From: an uncultured Clostridia bacterium
GTDB lineage: Bacteria > Bacillota > Clostridia > Christensenellales > UBA1242
Reading direction: 5' to 3'
Assembly: GCA_944381155.1 (NCBI GenBank)
Contig: CALWKA010000006.1
Span: 1 to 59,991 of the forward strand
Length of the DNA: 59,991 nt
Part shown: positions 25,758 through 37,849 of the stretch, in pieces
How positions within the stretch are numbered: position 1 is the first letter of the stretch
Layout: every line of letters begins with the position of its first letter
Notes under the pieces: generated by a model
The model's input: only the letters and a program-made list of their open reading frames with translations
Databases searched by the model: none
Told to the model about the DNA's origin: nothing
Program-made: the position numbers and the translations under genes

Positions 25758-25946
25758 TTGACAACAGTTCGTTGCGGAGAAAACGAGTCTCCAGAGAGCG
25801 CTTTGAAAAGATTCAAACGCAAATGTCAGAAAGACGGCATCATTGGCGACTTGAAGAAGAATGTAGAATATAAAAAGCCAAGCGTTCGTCGTAAGGAAAA
25901 GAGCAAAGCTGCTAGGAAACGCGCTATGAAGCGTAATCGCTATTAA
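25758..25946 (+). CDS. rpsU: 30S ribosomal protein S21
   Basis: A small basic protein of the 30S subunit involved in initiation. The family core ENESPESALKRFKRKCQKDG and the C-terminal KPSVRRKEKSKAARKRAM are clear. The frame is also open from GTG codons at 25746 and 25749, but those bases are the ribosome site itself (AAGGTGGTGA). The TTG at 25758 has correct spacing and gives the family N-terminus. It is 62 residues long, monocistronic, with its own promoter and terminator. Confidence 0.93.
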   Translation: MTTVRCGENESPESALKRFKRKCQKDGIIGDLKKNVEYKKPSVRRKEKSKAARKRAMKRNRY

Positions 25947-25948
25947 TT

Positions 25949-25972
25949 CACTAGTTTTTACTAGTGTTTTTT
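25949..25972 (+). terminator. terminator after rpsU
   Basis: CACTAGT-TTTT-ACTAGTG followed by TTTTTT directly after the stop codon. Confidence 0.92.
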
Positions 25973-26208
25973 ATTAACTAGGATAGCATAAATTCGAATT
26001 AGTAAATTAGAAGGCTAACAAAAATTTTTACAAAAAATCGTAGAGATTTTGATATGGCAAACTTATAAATTAGTTGTAACAAAATTGAAAATTTAATCAT
26101 TAGATTTTCAATTTTAATTTTAACTTATATTAAAATCATTTCAGTTTGAAGATGATTGATAAAAATTTTAGCATATAGAAAAAATATAAATTTTAAAGAT
26201 AAAAACAT

Positions 26209-26236
26209 TTTGTTTTTTCTTTTTATTTGGTATAAT
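26209..26236 (+). promoter_or_regulatory. promoter of pcrA
   Basis: TTTGTT, 16 bases, then TATAAT with a TGG extension before the -10. The ATG at 26244 comes 7 bases after the -10, so the mRNA should begin at or next to the start codon. Confidence 0.6.
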
Positions 26237-26243
26237 ATAAAAT

Positions 26244-28484
26244 ATGGACTATAAATCATTATTAAATCAAGAACAATATAATGCAGTGGTATGTACGCAA
26301 GGACCTGTCCTGGTTAGTGCGGGGGCTGGCAGTGGGAAAACGCGTCTTTTGACATATAGAATTGCCTATTTGATCACAGAATGCAAAGTACCTGCTCAAA
26401 ATATTTTAGCAATCACTTTCACGAACAAGGCTGCAAACGAGATGAAAGAAAGGATTCAAAAAATTGCCCCAGATGGTGAACTAGTGATGGTGAGTACATT
26501 CCATAGTTTTTGCGCAAGAATGTTGCGATCGTATGCTAGTTTTATCCCAAACTATAAAGAAAATTTTACTATTTATAGTGAAAATGATACTAGCAAACTG
26601 ATGAAAGATATTTTTAAACAAATGAACATATCGGACGAAAATATTAAGGACGAATTTAAGCATAATATATCTATTTTAAAAAATGACAATATGTCAATTG
26701 AAGAATATGTTAAGATATTCAAATATGATAGAAACATAGTTGACTTTGAAAAATTTTATACGATTTACCAATCCGAACTTATCAAAAATAATGCTATGGA
26801 TTTTGATGACCTTCTAATTAATTTTTATAATTTAATCAATACCAATCAAGATGTGCTAGATAGCATTCAAAACAAATACACATATATTAGTGTGGATGAA
26901 TTTCAGGATACGAATCAAATTCAGTATGACATCGTAAAATTGCTATCATCAAAGACGAGAAATATTTTAATCGTTGGAGATGAAGATCAATCAATTTATG
27001 GTTGGCGCGGAGCGAACATTGATAACCTTTTCAATTTTACAAAAGATTTTCCAGAAGCAAAAATATTTAAGTTAGAGCAAAATTATAGAAGTACGAAGAA
27101 GATTTTAGACAGGGCAAATTTGATAATCAAAAACAATCGCAACCGATTAGAAAAGAAACTATATACAGACAATGAAGAAGGTGCAGATGTATTTTATTAT
27201 CAAGCGATGAGCGAAACGGATGAGGCAGATTTTGTGGTACAATCAATTATGCGTGCACACAATGCGGGAGTACCATACAATGAAATGGCAATATTAATGC
27301 GACTGAATGCGCTCAGCAGAACATTTGAAGAAAAGATGTTGAATTACAATATACCGCATATAATGTATAATGGGTTCAAATTCTTTGAACGCGCAGAGAT
27401 AAAAAGCGTGTTGGCGTACTTGACAGCGATTGTCAATGCGAGCGATGATATTTCATTTGCGCGAATTATCAATTTCCCAAAGCGTGGCATTGGAGAAACT
27501 AGCGTTGAAAAGTTAATTGAGATATCGACAAAAGATCACATTCCGCTAAAACAAGTGGTTATGAATTATGAAAATGAAATTTTGTCCACTCAATTGAAAG
27601 ACAAATTAAAAGATTTGAAGGCTTTGTTTTTAGATTTGCAAGAAAATATTGACAAACTTGGTATGTATGAATTTTTTACATATATGCTAGAAAGGACAAA
27701 TATATTAAAGTCTTTTGATTTAGAAAATGAGCAAGATTACGAAAGATATCTGAATGTGGGATCGCTGGTAAATTCAGTGCGCGAGTTTGAGGAAGTTAAT
27801 CAGGGTGCAACGATTATAGATTATCTGCAATCGGTGACTTTGTCTAGCGCAATGGATAGTGACGATGGAACGGGTGTCGTGATCGCCACCGTGCACGGAG
27901 CGAAGGGGCTTGAATTTGACAATGTGTACATCGTGGGTTGTGAAGAAAAGATTTTTCCAATTCATAGAGATGATAGCGAAGACATTGAAGAAGAAAGACG
28001 CCTTATGTATGTGGCAATTACGCGTGCCAAAAAAAATCTAGTTTTGACTAGCAGTTCATCCAGATTCTTATATGGAAGACGCGAATATAGCGTGAAATCG
28101 CGCTTTTTATACGAACTAGGATTGGTCGTTGATAGACAAATAAATTCAACTAATATTTCATATAATAATTATAATACATTCAATAGTTATAACAAAAATA
28201 GTAAATCAATAAATTATAATAGAACAGGAGGAAATATGAATAATTTAGAATCAAATCAAAATAAATCATTTAATTATACATTCAATAAAAATACAATAGA
28301 AAAGAAGTCTATTGATTTTTCAAAAATAAAATTAGGCGCTAAAGTAAATCATCCAAAATTTGGGTTAGGAGAAATAACTGAAATAACTCCAAATTCAAGC
28401 AATCATTGTGTGAAAATAAAATTTGAAGGTGTAGGCGAAAAGATGTTGTCCCTTGACTATGCACCAATTGAATTTGTTGATTAA
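26244..28484 (+). CDS. pcrA: ATP-dependent DNA helicase PcrA/UvrD
   Basis: A superfamily 1 3'-5' helicase for repair and for clearing proteins from DNA. Motifs: Walker A SAGAGSGKT (26-34), FTNKAANEM, DEFQDTNQ near 223, VGDEDQSIYGWRGA near 246, and VATVHGAKGLEFDNVY near 550. An Asn/Tyr-rich low-complexity linker covers about 630-690, followed by a C-terminal Tudor-like RNA polymerase-binding domain (HPKFGLGEITEI). Length 746 is typical. No ribosome site is visible and the mRNA is probably leaderless. ligA follows after 40 bases, as in many Bacillota. Confidence 0.96.
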   Translation: MDYKSLLNQEQYNAVVCTQGPVLVSAGAGSGKTRLLTYRIAYLITECKVPAQNILAITFTNKAANEMKERIQKIAPDGELVMVSTFHSFCARMLRSYASFIPNYKENFTIYSENDTSKLMKDIFKQMNISDENIKDEFKHNISILKNDNMSIEEYVKIFKYDRNIVDFEKFYTIYQSELIKNNAMDFDDLLINFYNLINTNQDVLDSIQNKYTYISVDEFQDTNQIQYDIVKLLSSKTRNILIVGDEDQSIYGWRGANIDNLFNFTKDFPEAKIFKLEQNYRSTKKILDRANLIIKNNRNRLEKKLYTDNEEGADVFYYQAMSETDEADFVVQSIMRAHNAGVPYNEMAILMRLNALSRTFEEKMLNYNIPHIMYNGFKFFERAEIKSVLAYLTAIVNASDDISFARIINFPKRGIGETSVEKLIEISTKDHIPLKQVVMNYENEILSTQLKDKLKDLKALFLDLQENIDKLGMYEFFTYMLERTNILKSFDLENEQDYERYLNVGSLVNSVREFEEVNQGATIIDYLQSVTLSSAMDSDDGTGVVIATVHGAKGLEFDNVYIVGCEEKIFPIHRDDSEDIEEERRLMYVAITRAKKNLVLTSSSSRFLYGRREYSVKSRFLYELGLVVDRQINSTNISYNNYNTFNSYNKNSKSINYNRTGGNMNNLESNQNKSFNYTFNKNTIEKKSIDFSKIKLGAKVNHPKFGLGEITEITPNSSNHCVKIKFEGVGEKMLSLDYAPIEFVD

Positions 28485-28509
28485 AAAATAGCGAAGTATT
28501 AAAAATTAA

Positions 28510-30495
<1,986 letters not shown>

Positions 30496-30752
30496 TTTTG
30501 ATTAATCAATACTGCCTCAATTAAAATTTATTCTATTTCCAAAATGGTAAAAATTTATATAAAAATGAAAAAATCGCTTAAAAATTTATAATCGATTCAA
30601 TTAAAATATATAAACTATAAAATTATCAAAAACAAAATATCTTAATTTACAGACGATTATTCACATTTGTATGATAGTTTTATGCTCTAGTTTTTATGAT
30701 ATGAATCAGAAAAAATTTATAAGTGATTTTTTATTATCCTATTGAATTTAAT

Positions 30753-30780
30753 TTGAAAAAAAATAAATTTTTGATATAAT
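30753..30780 (+). promoter_or_regulatory. promoter of smc
   Basis: TTGAAA, 16 bases, TATAAT, with a leader of about 57 bases. The rest of the 348-base gap from 30496 is AT-rich with no other content I can name. Confidence 0.6.
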
Positions 30781-30843
30781 TAACTAAATTGCAAATAACA
30801 AATTTTCTAATTTATTTTGTAATTCGCTATAAATGGGGTAAGA

Positions 30844-33800
30844 ATGATTACTTTTAAAGAAATTGAAATGGCAGGGTTCAAGTCCTTTGCTGACGAAACA
30901 CATATAAATTTTGATGGGGGTATCACGGCTATTGTCGGTCCGAACGGATGCGGAAAATCTAATGTCAGTGATGCTATTCGTTGGGTGCTGGGTGAACAAT
31001 CGAGCAAAGCTTTGCGTGGTAAATCTATGCAAGATGTCATTTTTGCCGGCACAGAGAAAAGAAAGAAATTAAGTTATTGCGAAGTATCACTTATTTTCGA
31101 CAATACAAATAAATGGTTCAATATAGACTATGACGAAGTGGTCATCACTAGAAAACTATACAGAAGTGGAGAGAGCGATTATCAAATTAATAGAAAACCG
31201 TGCAGATTGAAAGATATTCGAGATCTTTTGTATGATAGCGGTATAGGAAAAGATGGTTATTCAATTATCGGTCAGGGGCGAGTGGAAGAGATCATTCAGT
31301 CAAAGCCAGAGGAAAGGCGTGCCATTTTTGAAGAAGCGGCAGGAATTGCCAAGTACAAGGCAAGGAAGGTTGAAACAGAAAATCGATTGGAGCGTGTGCG
31401 TGACAATTTGAGCAGAGCGGGTGACATAATAGGAGAAGTAGAGCGAAGGCTTGGACCTTTGAAAAAACAAAGTGAAGATGCAAAAAAATATCTAGAATAT
31501 CGAGATATTTTGAAGAATTTGGAAATCAACGCGTACATCTATCAATATGACCACGCGGCACAGACGAAAGAAGAAATCAATGGGAAATTGCAGGGATATA
31601 AGGACAATCTAAATATATTAGAAAATAGTTTGCAGACAGAGCAGGCAAAATATGACAAATCATTAAATGAAATCAATCAACTTGATAAAAAAGCGAGTGA
31701 TTTGCACGAACAAGTTTTGCATAACACTGTTGCGCTAGAAAAGAAGCAGGGGGACACAAGGCTTTTAAACGAGCAGACGAAATATCTGAAAGAACAAATT
31801 GACAGATTAAATAATGAATATGAAAATTACAAACTAGATTATAATCAAAAGATGGCACTTATCCAATCTGCGACCGCACTTCGAGATGAGGAAAAGGAAA
31901 ATTTGAATAAGCTATATTCTGAATCGCAGGCATTGTCTGAAAAATATTTGCAACTCATAGACGAATTGACGAAAAGTGAAGGAGAGAAGGAAGAAAATCA
32001 ACGCGCAATGATAGACAATTTGAGCAAGCTCACGGATATCAAAGCAAATCTGTCCGCGTATATAGCAAAGCGCGACACAATGCGCGAAAATGTGAATCAA
32101 GACAAAGAGAAATTGACTGAATTAAATTCTGAAAAATCGACATTGGAGAGCGAATACAACAATTTGTTCAATGAAGTGGAAGCCATCAAAAAATCGCAGG
32201 AAACCAAGACGGACAATATCGCTAAAATTAATCAGAAATTGCAATCTGTGAACCAATCTATTGACGAATTAAATTCACGAATTTATGCATTGAAGACAAG
32301 CATTTCAAACGATACGAACAGGAAGAATATTTTATCCAATTTGCAAGCAGATTTTGAAGGTTATCAATTTGCGGTGAAACGCTTGCTTCAAGAAGGGAAA
32401 AACAATCCTAAATTAAACAGCGCAATTAAAGGCGTGGTGGGAAATATCATTTCAGTAGAACCAAAATTCCAGCAAGCGATAGAGATTGCTTTGGGTGGAA
32501 GCATTCAAAATATAGTCACAAAAGACGAAAATGATGCAAAGATATTGATAGCATATTTGAAAGAGATGCGTTTAGGTAGAGCCACATTTTTGCCAATCAG
32601 CGCGGTGAAGCCAAGAAGTTTGTCCAATTCGGATAGAGCGTATCTGTCAAGTTCGGGTTGCTTTGGCGTGGCGAGTGCGCTAGTGAAAACGGACGCAGTA
32701 TATAAACCAGTTATTGAAAGTTTGTTGGGTTCGACTGTTGTTTGCGACAATCTTGACAACGCAGTATCTCTCGCAAAGAGAAGCAATTATTCTTTCAGAA
32801 TCGTCACATTAGAAGGAGATGTTTTGTCGCCACAAGGTAGTATGTCAGGTGGTAGCAAAAAGAGCAATGATAGTTCGCTTTTAAGCAAAGAAACAGAAAT
32901 CAAAAATTTAGCAAAGAATATTGAAGACAAGACGAAAGAATTGCAAACTGACGAAAGTCAACTAAATTCATATTTGTCCGCTATGAATAAACTGAAAGAA
33001 TTGTTGGACAAAGAAAATTCATCCCTGCAAGCTTTGAACAATGAATTTTACGCAAAAAATACTAAATTGGAAAGTTTAAAACAAAATCTCGATTCGCTTC
33101 AAGAAGATATATTCAGTCTGTCTAGTCAGCTCAAGGTGGCAGAAAATATAGTGACTGATCTAGAATCAAAGATTAATTCTATTGACAAGGTTGAACTTGA
33201 ATATGCCACTTCGCAAGCCAAAGTGGGAGAAATCAATGATGATAAGAAGAACGCGTATGAAGAACTAAAACAAAAGCGTGATGAATATCAAGAGAGTATG
33301 ATGCAATCAAAGGTTAAAATAGCATCAATTGAAGAAAAGATAAGATCATTGAACAAAGATATTGAAACATATTCATCAGATATTGAAAATGTCAAAAAAT
33401 CAATGGAAAGAGTTGAATCAGAGCTCAATTCTCAACAAAAAGTATACGACGAAGCAATGAATATGAATCGATCTCAAGACGAAGATTCAGAGATTGACAC
33501 AATCAAACAAACCATTGAAGAATTGAACACAAAACTTTCGCAGTTTGATGAATTCAAGCAAACGCTAATGAAAGAACTAAAAGATTTGGATGACAAAAAA
33601 TCTGTGTTATCAAACGATATTGCTAGATTGAATAATAAAATATATCAAGAAGAAACACGACTTCAAAAAGTAGATTTAGATATAGAGAATATGCAAGAGC
33701 GAATTTTTGAAGAATATGAGATGACATATAATGATTGTCTGCCATTCAAAGATCAAGACGAAAACTTTGATATCAAAGATGTGATGATTCGAATTAGCAA

Positions 33801-34446
33801 GACGAAAAATCAAATAACTTCATTAGGATATGTGAACATAAATGCGATTGAAGAATACAAAAGCGAAGGCGCAAGATACGAAGAAATGAGTGCACAAATT
33901 GAAGATTTGAAAAAAGCGGAAGAAGATGCGGTGAAGATTATAAAAGACCTGTCTACTGAAATGCTAGAGAAGTTCAACGCCGAGTTTGTGAAAATACAAG
34001 AAAACTTTACAAAAGTATTCAAAGAATTGTTTGGCGGTGGTAATGCGCGTTTACAGCTTCTTCCTAGCGAAGATCCGCTCACCGCAGGCGTTGAAATCAT
34101 AGCGCAACCACCAGGAAAAGTTTTGCAACAAATTTCTCTATTGAGCGGTGGAGAAAAGACGATGACAGCAATAGCAATTTTATTTGCCATTTTGAAGTTG
34201 AAGCCAATGCCATTCTGTTTCCTAGACGAAATAGAAGCGGCGCTAGACGATGCAAATATTGAAAGATATGCAAGATATCTCAAACGATTTAGCGATGAAA
34301 CACAATTTATTGTCATCACCCACAGAAAGCCTACTATGGAACTAGCAGATTCATTGTATGGTGTGACGATGGAAGAAAAAGGCGTAAGCAAAATCGTATC
34401 AGTAAAATTAAGTGATGCTGTCAAAGTTGCGGATAAAAATTCATAG
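30844..34446 (+). CDS. smc: chromosome segregation protein SMC
   Basis: The condensin ATPase that organises and segregates the chromosome. Walker A GPNGCGKSN lies at residues 33-41. Long coiled coils flank a hinge domain at about 515-670 (including GSMSGGSKK near its end). The C-terminal head has the ABC signature LSGGEKTMTAIAILFAI near 1104 and Walker B PFCFLDEIEAALDD near 1127. The 1200 residues match the family. The start has only a weak GGGG site. ftsY follows after 58 bases. The partners scpA and scpB are not in this window. Confidence 0.97.
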   Translation: MITFKEIEMAGFKSFADETHINFDGGITAIVGPNGCGKSNVSDAIRWVLGEQSSKALRGKSMQDVIFAGTEKRKKLSYCEVSLIFDNTNKWFNIDYDEVVITRKLYRSGESDYQINRKPCRLKDIRDLLYDSGIGKDGYSIIGQGRVEEIIQSKPEERRAIFEEAAGIAKYKARKVETENRLERVRDNLSRAGDIIGEVERRLGPLKKQSEDAKKYLEYRDILKNLEINAYIYQYDHAAQTKEEINGKLQGYKDNLNILENSLQTEQAKYDKSLNEINQLDKKASDLHEQVLHNTVALEKKQGDTRLLNEQTKYLKEQIDRLNNEYENYKLDYNQKMALIQSATALRDEEKENLNKLYSESQALSEKYLQLIDELTKSEGEKEENQRAMIDNLSKLTDIKANLSAYIAKRDTMRENVNQDKEKLTELNSEKSTLESEYNNLFNEVEAIKKSQETKTDNIAKINQKLQSVNQSIDELNSRIYALKTSISNDTNRKNILSNLQADFEGYQFAVKRLLQEGKNNPKLNSAIKGVVGNIISVEPKFQQAIEIALGGSIQNIVTKDENDAKILIAYLKEMRLGRATFLPISAVKPRSLSNSDRAYLSSSGCFGVASALVKTDAVYKPVIESLLGSTVVCDNLDNAVSLAKRSNYSFRIVTLEGDVLSPQGSMSGGSKKSNDSSLLSKETEIKNLAKNIEDKTKELQTDESQLNSYLSAMNKLKELLDKENSSLQALNNEFYAKNTKLESLKQNLDSLQEDIFSLSSQLKVAENIVTDLESKINSIDKVELEYATSQAKVGEINDDKKNAYEELKQKRDEYQESMMQSKVKIASIEEKIRSLNKDIETYSSDIENVKKSMERVESELNSQQKVYDEAMNMNRSQDEDSEIDTIKQTIEELNTKLSQFDEFKQTLMKELKDLDDKKSVLSNDIARLNNKIYQEETRLQKVDLDIENMQERIFEEYEMTYNDCLPFKDQDENFDIKDVMIRISKTKNQITSLGYVNINAIEEYKSEGARYEEMSAQIEDLKKAEEDAVKIIKDLSTEMLEKFNAEFVKIQENFTKVFKELFGGGNARLQLLPSEDPLTAGVEIIAQPPGKVLQQISLLSGGEKTMTAIAILFAILKLKPMPFCFLDEIEAALDDANIERYARYLKRFSDETQFIVITHRKPTMELADSLYGVTMEEKGVSKIVSVKLSDAVKVADKNS

Positions 34447-34504
34447 TCAATATTTTGTGTACATAATTATTGACATACACTAGATATCTGTTTAAGGAGA
34501 GACA

Positions 34505-35368
34505 ATGGGAATATTTAAAAGATTTTTTGACAAATTGAAATACACATTCAAGCGCACCGAACTTAATGACGATTTTTATGATGAATTGGAGTCTATTTTG
34601 GTGTCCAGTGATATGGGCGTAGAACAGGCGCTAGATATTATGGATGAGTTGCGCGCAACTTGCAAGAAAAAGTTGATAAAAGATACTGAAAGCGCGCAAA
34701 CCGAATTGAAACAAATTTTGATTGATCGTCTAGATGCGGAAGATATAAAGTTCAATTATCCTTTGATTATCACAGTTGTAGGAGTAAACGGAGTGGGCAA
34801 AACCACATCTATTGCCAAGATGACTAGATATTTTCAAAACAAGAAAAAATCTGTTTTGCTTGCCGCAGGGGACACATTTCGCGCCGCGGCAACTGAACAA
34901 TTATCTAATTGGGCGGATAAATTAAAAGTTAAAATAATAAAGCAGGGCGAAGGCGCAGATTCTGCATCGGTGGTGTTTGATGCAATCACTAGTATGAAAT
35001 CAAAAAATTATGATGTTTTAATCGTAGATACAGCGGGAAGATTGCATACGAAAACGAATCTTATGAAAGAATTGGAGAAGATAAACAATATCGTCAATAG
35101 AGAATATCCAGAAGCGCAAAAATTGAATTTAATCGTCTTGGATGCTTCCATTGGTCAAAATTCTATTGCACAGGTGAAAGCATTCAAAGATAGCGTAAAT
35201 ATTGACGGTATTATACTCACAAAATTGGATGGAACGGCAAAAGGCGGAGTGGTATATCCAATTATTAATGAATTGCAAGTGCCAATAATTTTCACAGGAT
35301 TTGGCGAAAAAGTTGATGATTTAGCAGTGTTTGACAAGACAAGTTTTGTAGAGAAGATACTGATGTAG
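34505..35368 (+). CDS. ftsY: signal recognition particle receptor FtsY
   Basis: The membrane-side GTPase that receives ribosome-SRP complexes. An N domain (1-80) precedes the G domain with GVNGVGKTTSIAKM near 93, AAGDTFRAAATEQL near 119, DTAGRLHTK near 179 and TKLDGTAKGG near 244. The 287 residues contain no acidic A domain, so this is the short form. An AAGGAG site precedes the start. ylxM and ffh, its partner, follow. Confidence 0.96.
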   Translation: MGIFKRFFDKLKYTFKRTELNDDFYDELESILVSSDMGVEQALDIMDELRATCKKKLIKDTESAQTELKQILIDRLDAEDIKFNYPLIITVVGVNGVGKTTSIAKMTRYFQNKKKSVLLAAGDTFRAAATEQLSNWADKLKVKIIKQGEGADSASVVFDAITSMKSKNYDVLIVDTAGRLHTKTNLMKELEKINNIVNREYPEAQKLNLIVLDASIGQNSIAQVKAFKDSVNIDGIILTKLDGTAKGGVVYPIINELQVPIIFTGFGEKVDDLAVFDKTSFVEKILM

Positions 35369-35531
35369 ATAAATCTAAATAATATACAATTTCTATTTAT
35401 TTTTGATATTATCTATAATTCATATTAAGATTGGATAATATTAGTTTTAGATTTAGATAATGCTACGAAAAATTTAATTATATATGATTATGATAATATT
35501 AATAGGATATCAGATATTTTAAGAGGAAAAA

Positions 35532-35852
35532 ATGGACATAAAAAGGCGAGTAGAGATTGCCGTATTGGTGAAATATTATGGCAATCTTCTCACAGAAAAA
35601 CAACAAAAAATTATTGAAATGTATGTAGACAATAATTTATCACTATCCGAGGTTAGCGATGAATTGAAGGTCACTAGGCAGGCTGTAAAGGACACGCTTG
35701 ATAATGCTATCAATTCATTGGAATCAATTGAAAATAAATTGCATTTTATAGCACGGGATGCTAAAATTAAAAAGTGTTTAGAGCAAAAATCTACCAATCA
35801 AATAGATGTTTCTACTCGATTGGAGATAATATCAATGTTGGAGGATAATTAA
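35532..35852 (+). CDS. ylxM: YlxM family SRP-associated helix-turn-helix protein
   Basis: A 106-residue sigma-70 region-4-like helix-turn-helix protein (UPF0122), always found before ffh in Bacillota and thought to modulate the SRP. The segment LTEKQQKIIEMYVDNNLSLSEV followed by VTRQAVKDTLDNAI is typical. An AGAGG site precedes the start. The stop codon overlaps the ffh start by one base. Confidence 0.92.
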   Translation: MDIKRRVEIAVLVKYYGNLLTEKQQKIIEMYVDNNLSLSEVSDELKVTRQAVKDTLDNAINSLESIENKLHFIARDAKIKKCLEQKSTNQIDVSTRLEIISMLEDN

Positions 35853-37198
35853 TGGCACTATTTTCAGGGTTGAGCGAAAGATTGAATCATATATTCAGCA
35901 AAATGACCAAGCACGGCAAGTTGACAGCGCTTGAAATCAAAGAAGCGATGCGTGAAATTCGCGTGGCGTTGCTAGAAGCGGATGTCAATTTTTCTGTGGC
36001 AAAAGAATTTATAGCGAAGGTGAGTGAGCAGGCTGTGGGCGAAGATATTTTGAAAAGTCTTACCCCCACGCAACAAGTTATCAAGATAGTTCGCGACAAC
36101 CTTATAGAATTGATGGGTGGAGAAAATCAGAAATTGCTCGTTTCTCCAAAACCGCCTACAGTTATTATGATGTGCGGACTACAGGGTAGCGGAAAAACAA
36201 CTATGGCGGGAAAACTTGCACTGAAATTAAAGAAAGAAGGTAAAAAACCGCTATTGGTGGCTTGTGATATCTATAGACCTGCCGCTATAGAACAATTGAA
36301 AGTGTTGGGAAAATCAATTCAAATTGATGTTTTCGAACGCAAAACTCAAGATCCGGTTAAGACCAGCAAAGAAGCGATTGCTTATGCTGAAAAATTTGGA
36401 CTTGATACTGTTATAATTGATACTGCAGGTCGTTTGCAAATAGATGAAAAATTGATGCAGGAGTTGAAAGAAATTAAAAAAGCAATCAATCCTACCGAAA
36501 TTTTGCTCGTGATTGATGCTATGATTGGTCAAGAAGCAGTTGCCGTATCCACGGCATTCAATGATGCGTTGGATGTGACAGGCGTGGTGCTCACAAAAAT
36601 TGATGGTGATACGCGTGGCGGTGCTGCGTTGTCCATTCGATCAGTGATAGGCAAACCTATCAAATTTGTTGGCGTTGGTGAAAAATTGACCGATCTAGAG
36701 CCATTTTATCCAGACAGAATGGCTTCTCGAATTTTAGGAATGGGCGATGTTTTAACCTTGATTGATAAAGCTCAGGAAGCTATGGATGAAAAGACAGCCA
36801 AAGAAATGGAGCGAAAATTCAAGGAAAATAGTTTTGATCTAAACGATTATATTGAACAAGTTAATTCGTTGAAGAAAATGGGTGGATTGAAATCAGTTTT
36901 GTCAATGATGCCAGGGATAAGTCAAAAATTAAAACAAATAGAAGATCAAATTGACGAAAAGAAGCTGGAAAAAAACAAAGCAATCATTCAGTCTATGACG
37001 CCGAAAGAGCGCGCTAATCCCGATATAATTAATGGTAGCAGGCGACAGCGAATTGCAAAAGGCGCTGGAGTAGAAGTTAGTGATGTTAATCTGCTAATCA
37101 AACAATTCAATCAGAGCAAAGAGATGATGAAAATGATGAAAAATCCTAAAGCTTATGGCGGGAAAATGGCAATGATACGAAAATTAATGGGAAATTAA
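35852..37198 (+). CDS. ffh: signal recognition particle protein Ffh
   Basis: Binds signal peptides of nascent membrane proteins together with the SRP RNA. Domains are N (1-85), G (90-295) with GLQGSGKTTMAGKLA, DIYRPAAIEQL, DTAGRLQ and TKIDGDTRGGAA, and a methionine-rich M domain from about 325 to the end. The 448 residues match the family. It is coupled to ylxM through a one-base overlap. Confidence 0.97.
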   Translation: MALFSGLSERLNHIFSKMTKHGKLTALEIKEAMREIRVALLEADVNFSVAKEFIAKVSEQAVGEDILKSLTPTQQVIKIVRDNLIELMGGENQKLLVSPKPPTVIMMCGLQGSGKTTMAGKLALKLKKEGKKPLLVACDIYRPAAIEQLKVLGKSIQIDVFERKTQDPVKTSKEAIAYAEKFGLDTVIIDTAGRLQIDEKLMQELKEIKKAINPTEILLVIDAMIGQEAVAVSTAFNDALDVTGVVLTKIDGDTRGGAALSIRSVIGKPIKFVGVGEKLTDLEPFYPDRMASRILGMGDVLTLIDKAQEAMDEKTAKEMERKFKENSFDLNDYIEQVNSLKKMGGLKSVLSMMPGISQKLKQIEDQIDEKKLEKNKAIIQSMTPKERANPDIINGSRRQRIAKGAGVEVSDVNLLIKQFNQSKEMMKMMKNPKAYGGKMAMIRKLMGN

Positions 37199-37387
37199 GT
37201 TTATTAGATAACTAATAATTGATATAAAATTTTATTTAAAAGTGTATTAATTTTGAAATTATAAAATGTCGCACAATATAAATTTGTATTGATATTGACG
37301 CTAATTGATATTGAGGATTGCATAAAAATTCATTTTACGCGGAATAAATTTTATTTTTAAACAAAACAAAAAAATTTACAAAAACCC

Positions 37388-37416
37388 TTTACAATTCCAT
37401 TTTTCTATGATATAAT
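37388..37416 (+). promoter_or_regulatory. promoter of rpsP-khpA
   Basis: TTTACA, 17 bases, TATAAT, leaving a leader of about 113 bases. The first part of the 338-base gap (37199-37387) is AT-rich and empty as far as I can see. Confidence 0.75.
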
Positions 37417-37456
37417 GTAAAGCGAAAATACTTTACAGGCATTTTTATTATTAAAT

Positions 37457-37493
37457 CAATCAAAAGTTGCAATATTAAATCGTCTTTTGATTG
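37457..37493 (+). promoter_or_regulatory. hairpin in the rpsP leader
   Basis: A perfect 10-bp stem CAATCAAAAG / CTTTTGATTG with a 17-base loop, about 40 bases before rpsP. There is no U run behind it, so it is not a simple terminator. It may be a control element for S16 synthesis. Confidence 0.45.
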
Positions 37494-37536
37494 AAAATAA
37501 TATGATTGTGGGTAAAGAAAATTAAAAGGAGAAGTT

Positions 37537-37833
37537 ATGGCAGTTAAAATTAGATTGACTCGTTTGGGAGACAAGAAATCACCATTTTATCGTGTGGTTG
37601 TAGCAGATTCTCGTGTGGCTAGAGATGGCAAATACATTGAGCAAATCGGCACATATAATCCACTTGTAGAGCCAGATAAACAATTGAATATCAACAAAGA
37701 ACTTGCTGAAAAATGGTTAAAAAATGGTGCTCAACCTACCGAAACTACAAAATCTATCCTTCAAAGAGTGGGAGTTTTGGAAGTTAAGGGCAATTCAGTT
37801 CCTAAAACAAATAACAAAAAGAAAAAATCATAA
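37537..37833 (+). CDS. rpsP: 30S ribosomal protein S16
   Basis: A 30S assembly protein. The N-terminus [20 protein letters not shown] and [13 protein letters not shown] are diagnostic. The 98 residues include a Lys-rich tail. It has an AAAAGGAG site, its own promoter and leader hairpin. khpA follows 16 bases later. Confidence 0.97.
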   Translation: MAVKIRLTRLGDKKSPFYRVVVADSRVARDGKYIEQIGTYNPLVEPDKQLNINKELAEKWLKNGAQPTETTKSILQRVGVLEVKGNSVPKTNNKKKKS

Positions 37834-37849
37834 GCATAAGGAGTGATTT

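Noticed and set aside
26140..26243. LexA box in front of pcrA
   Set aside because: I looked for GAAC-N4-GTTC-like sequences and found none in this region.
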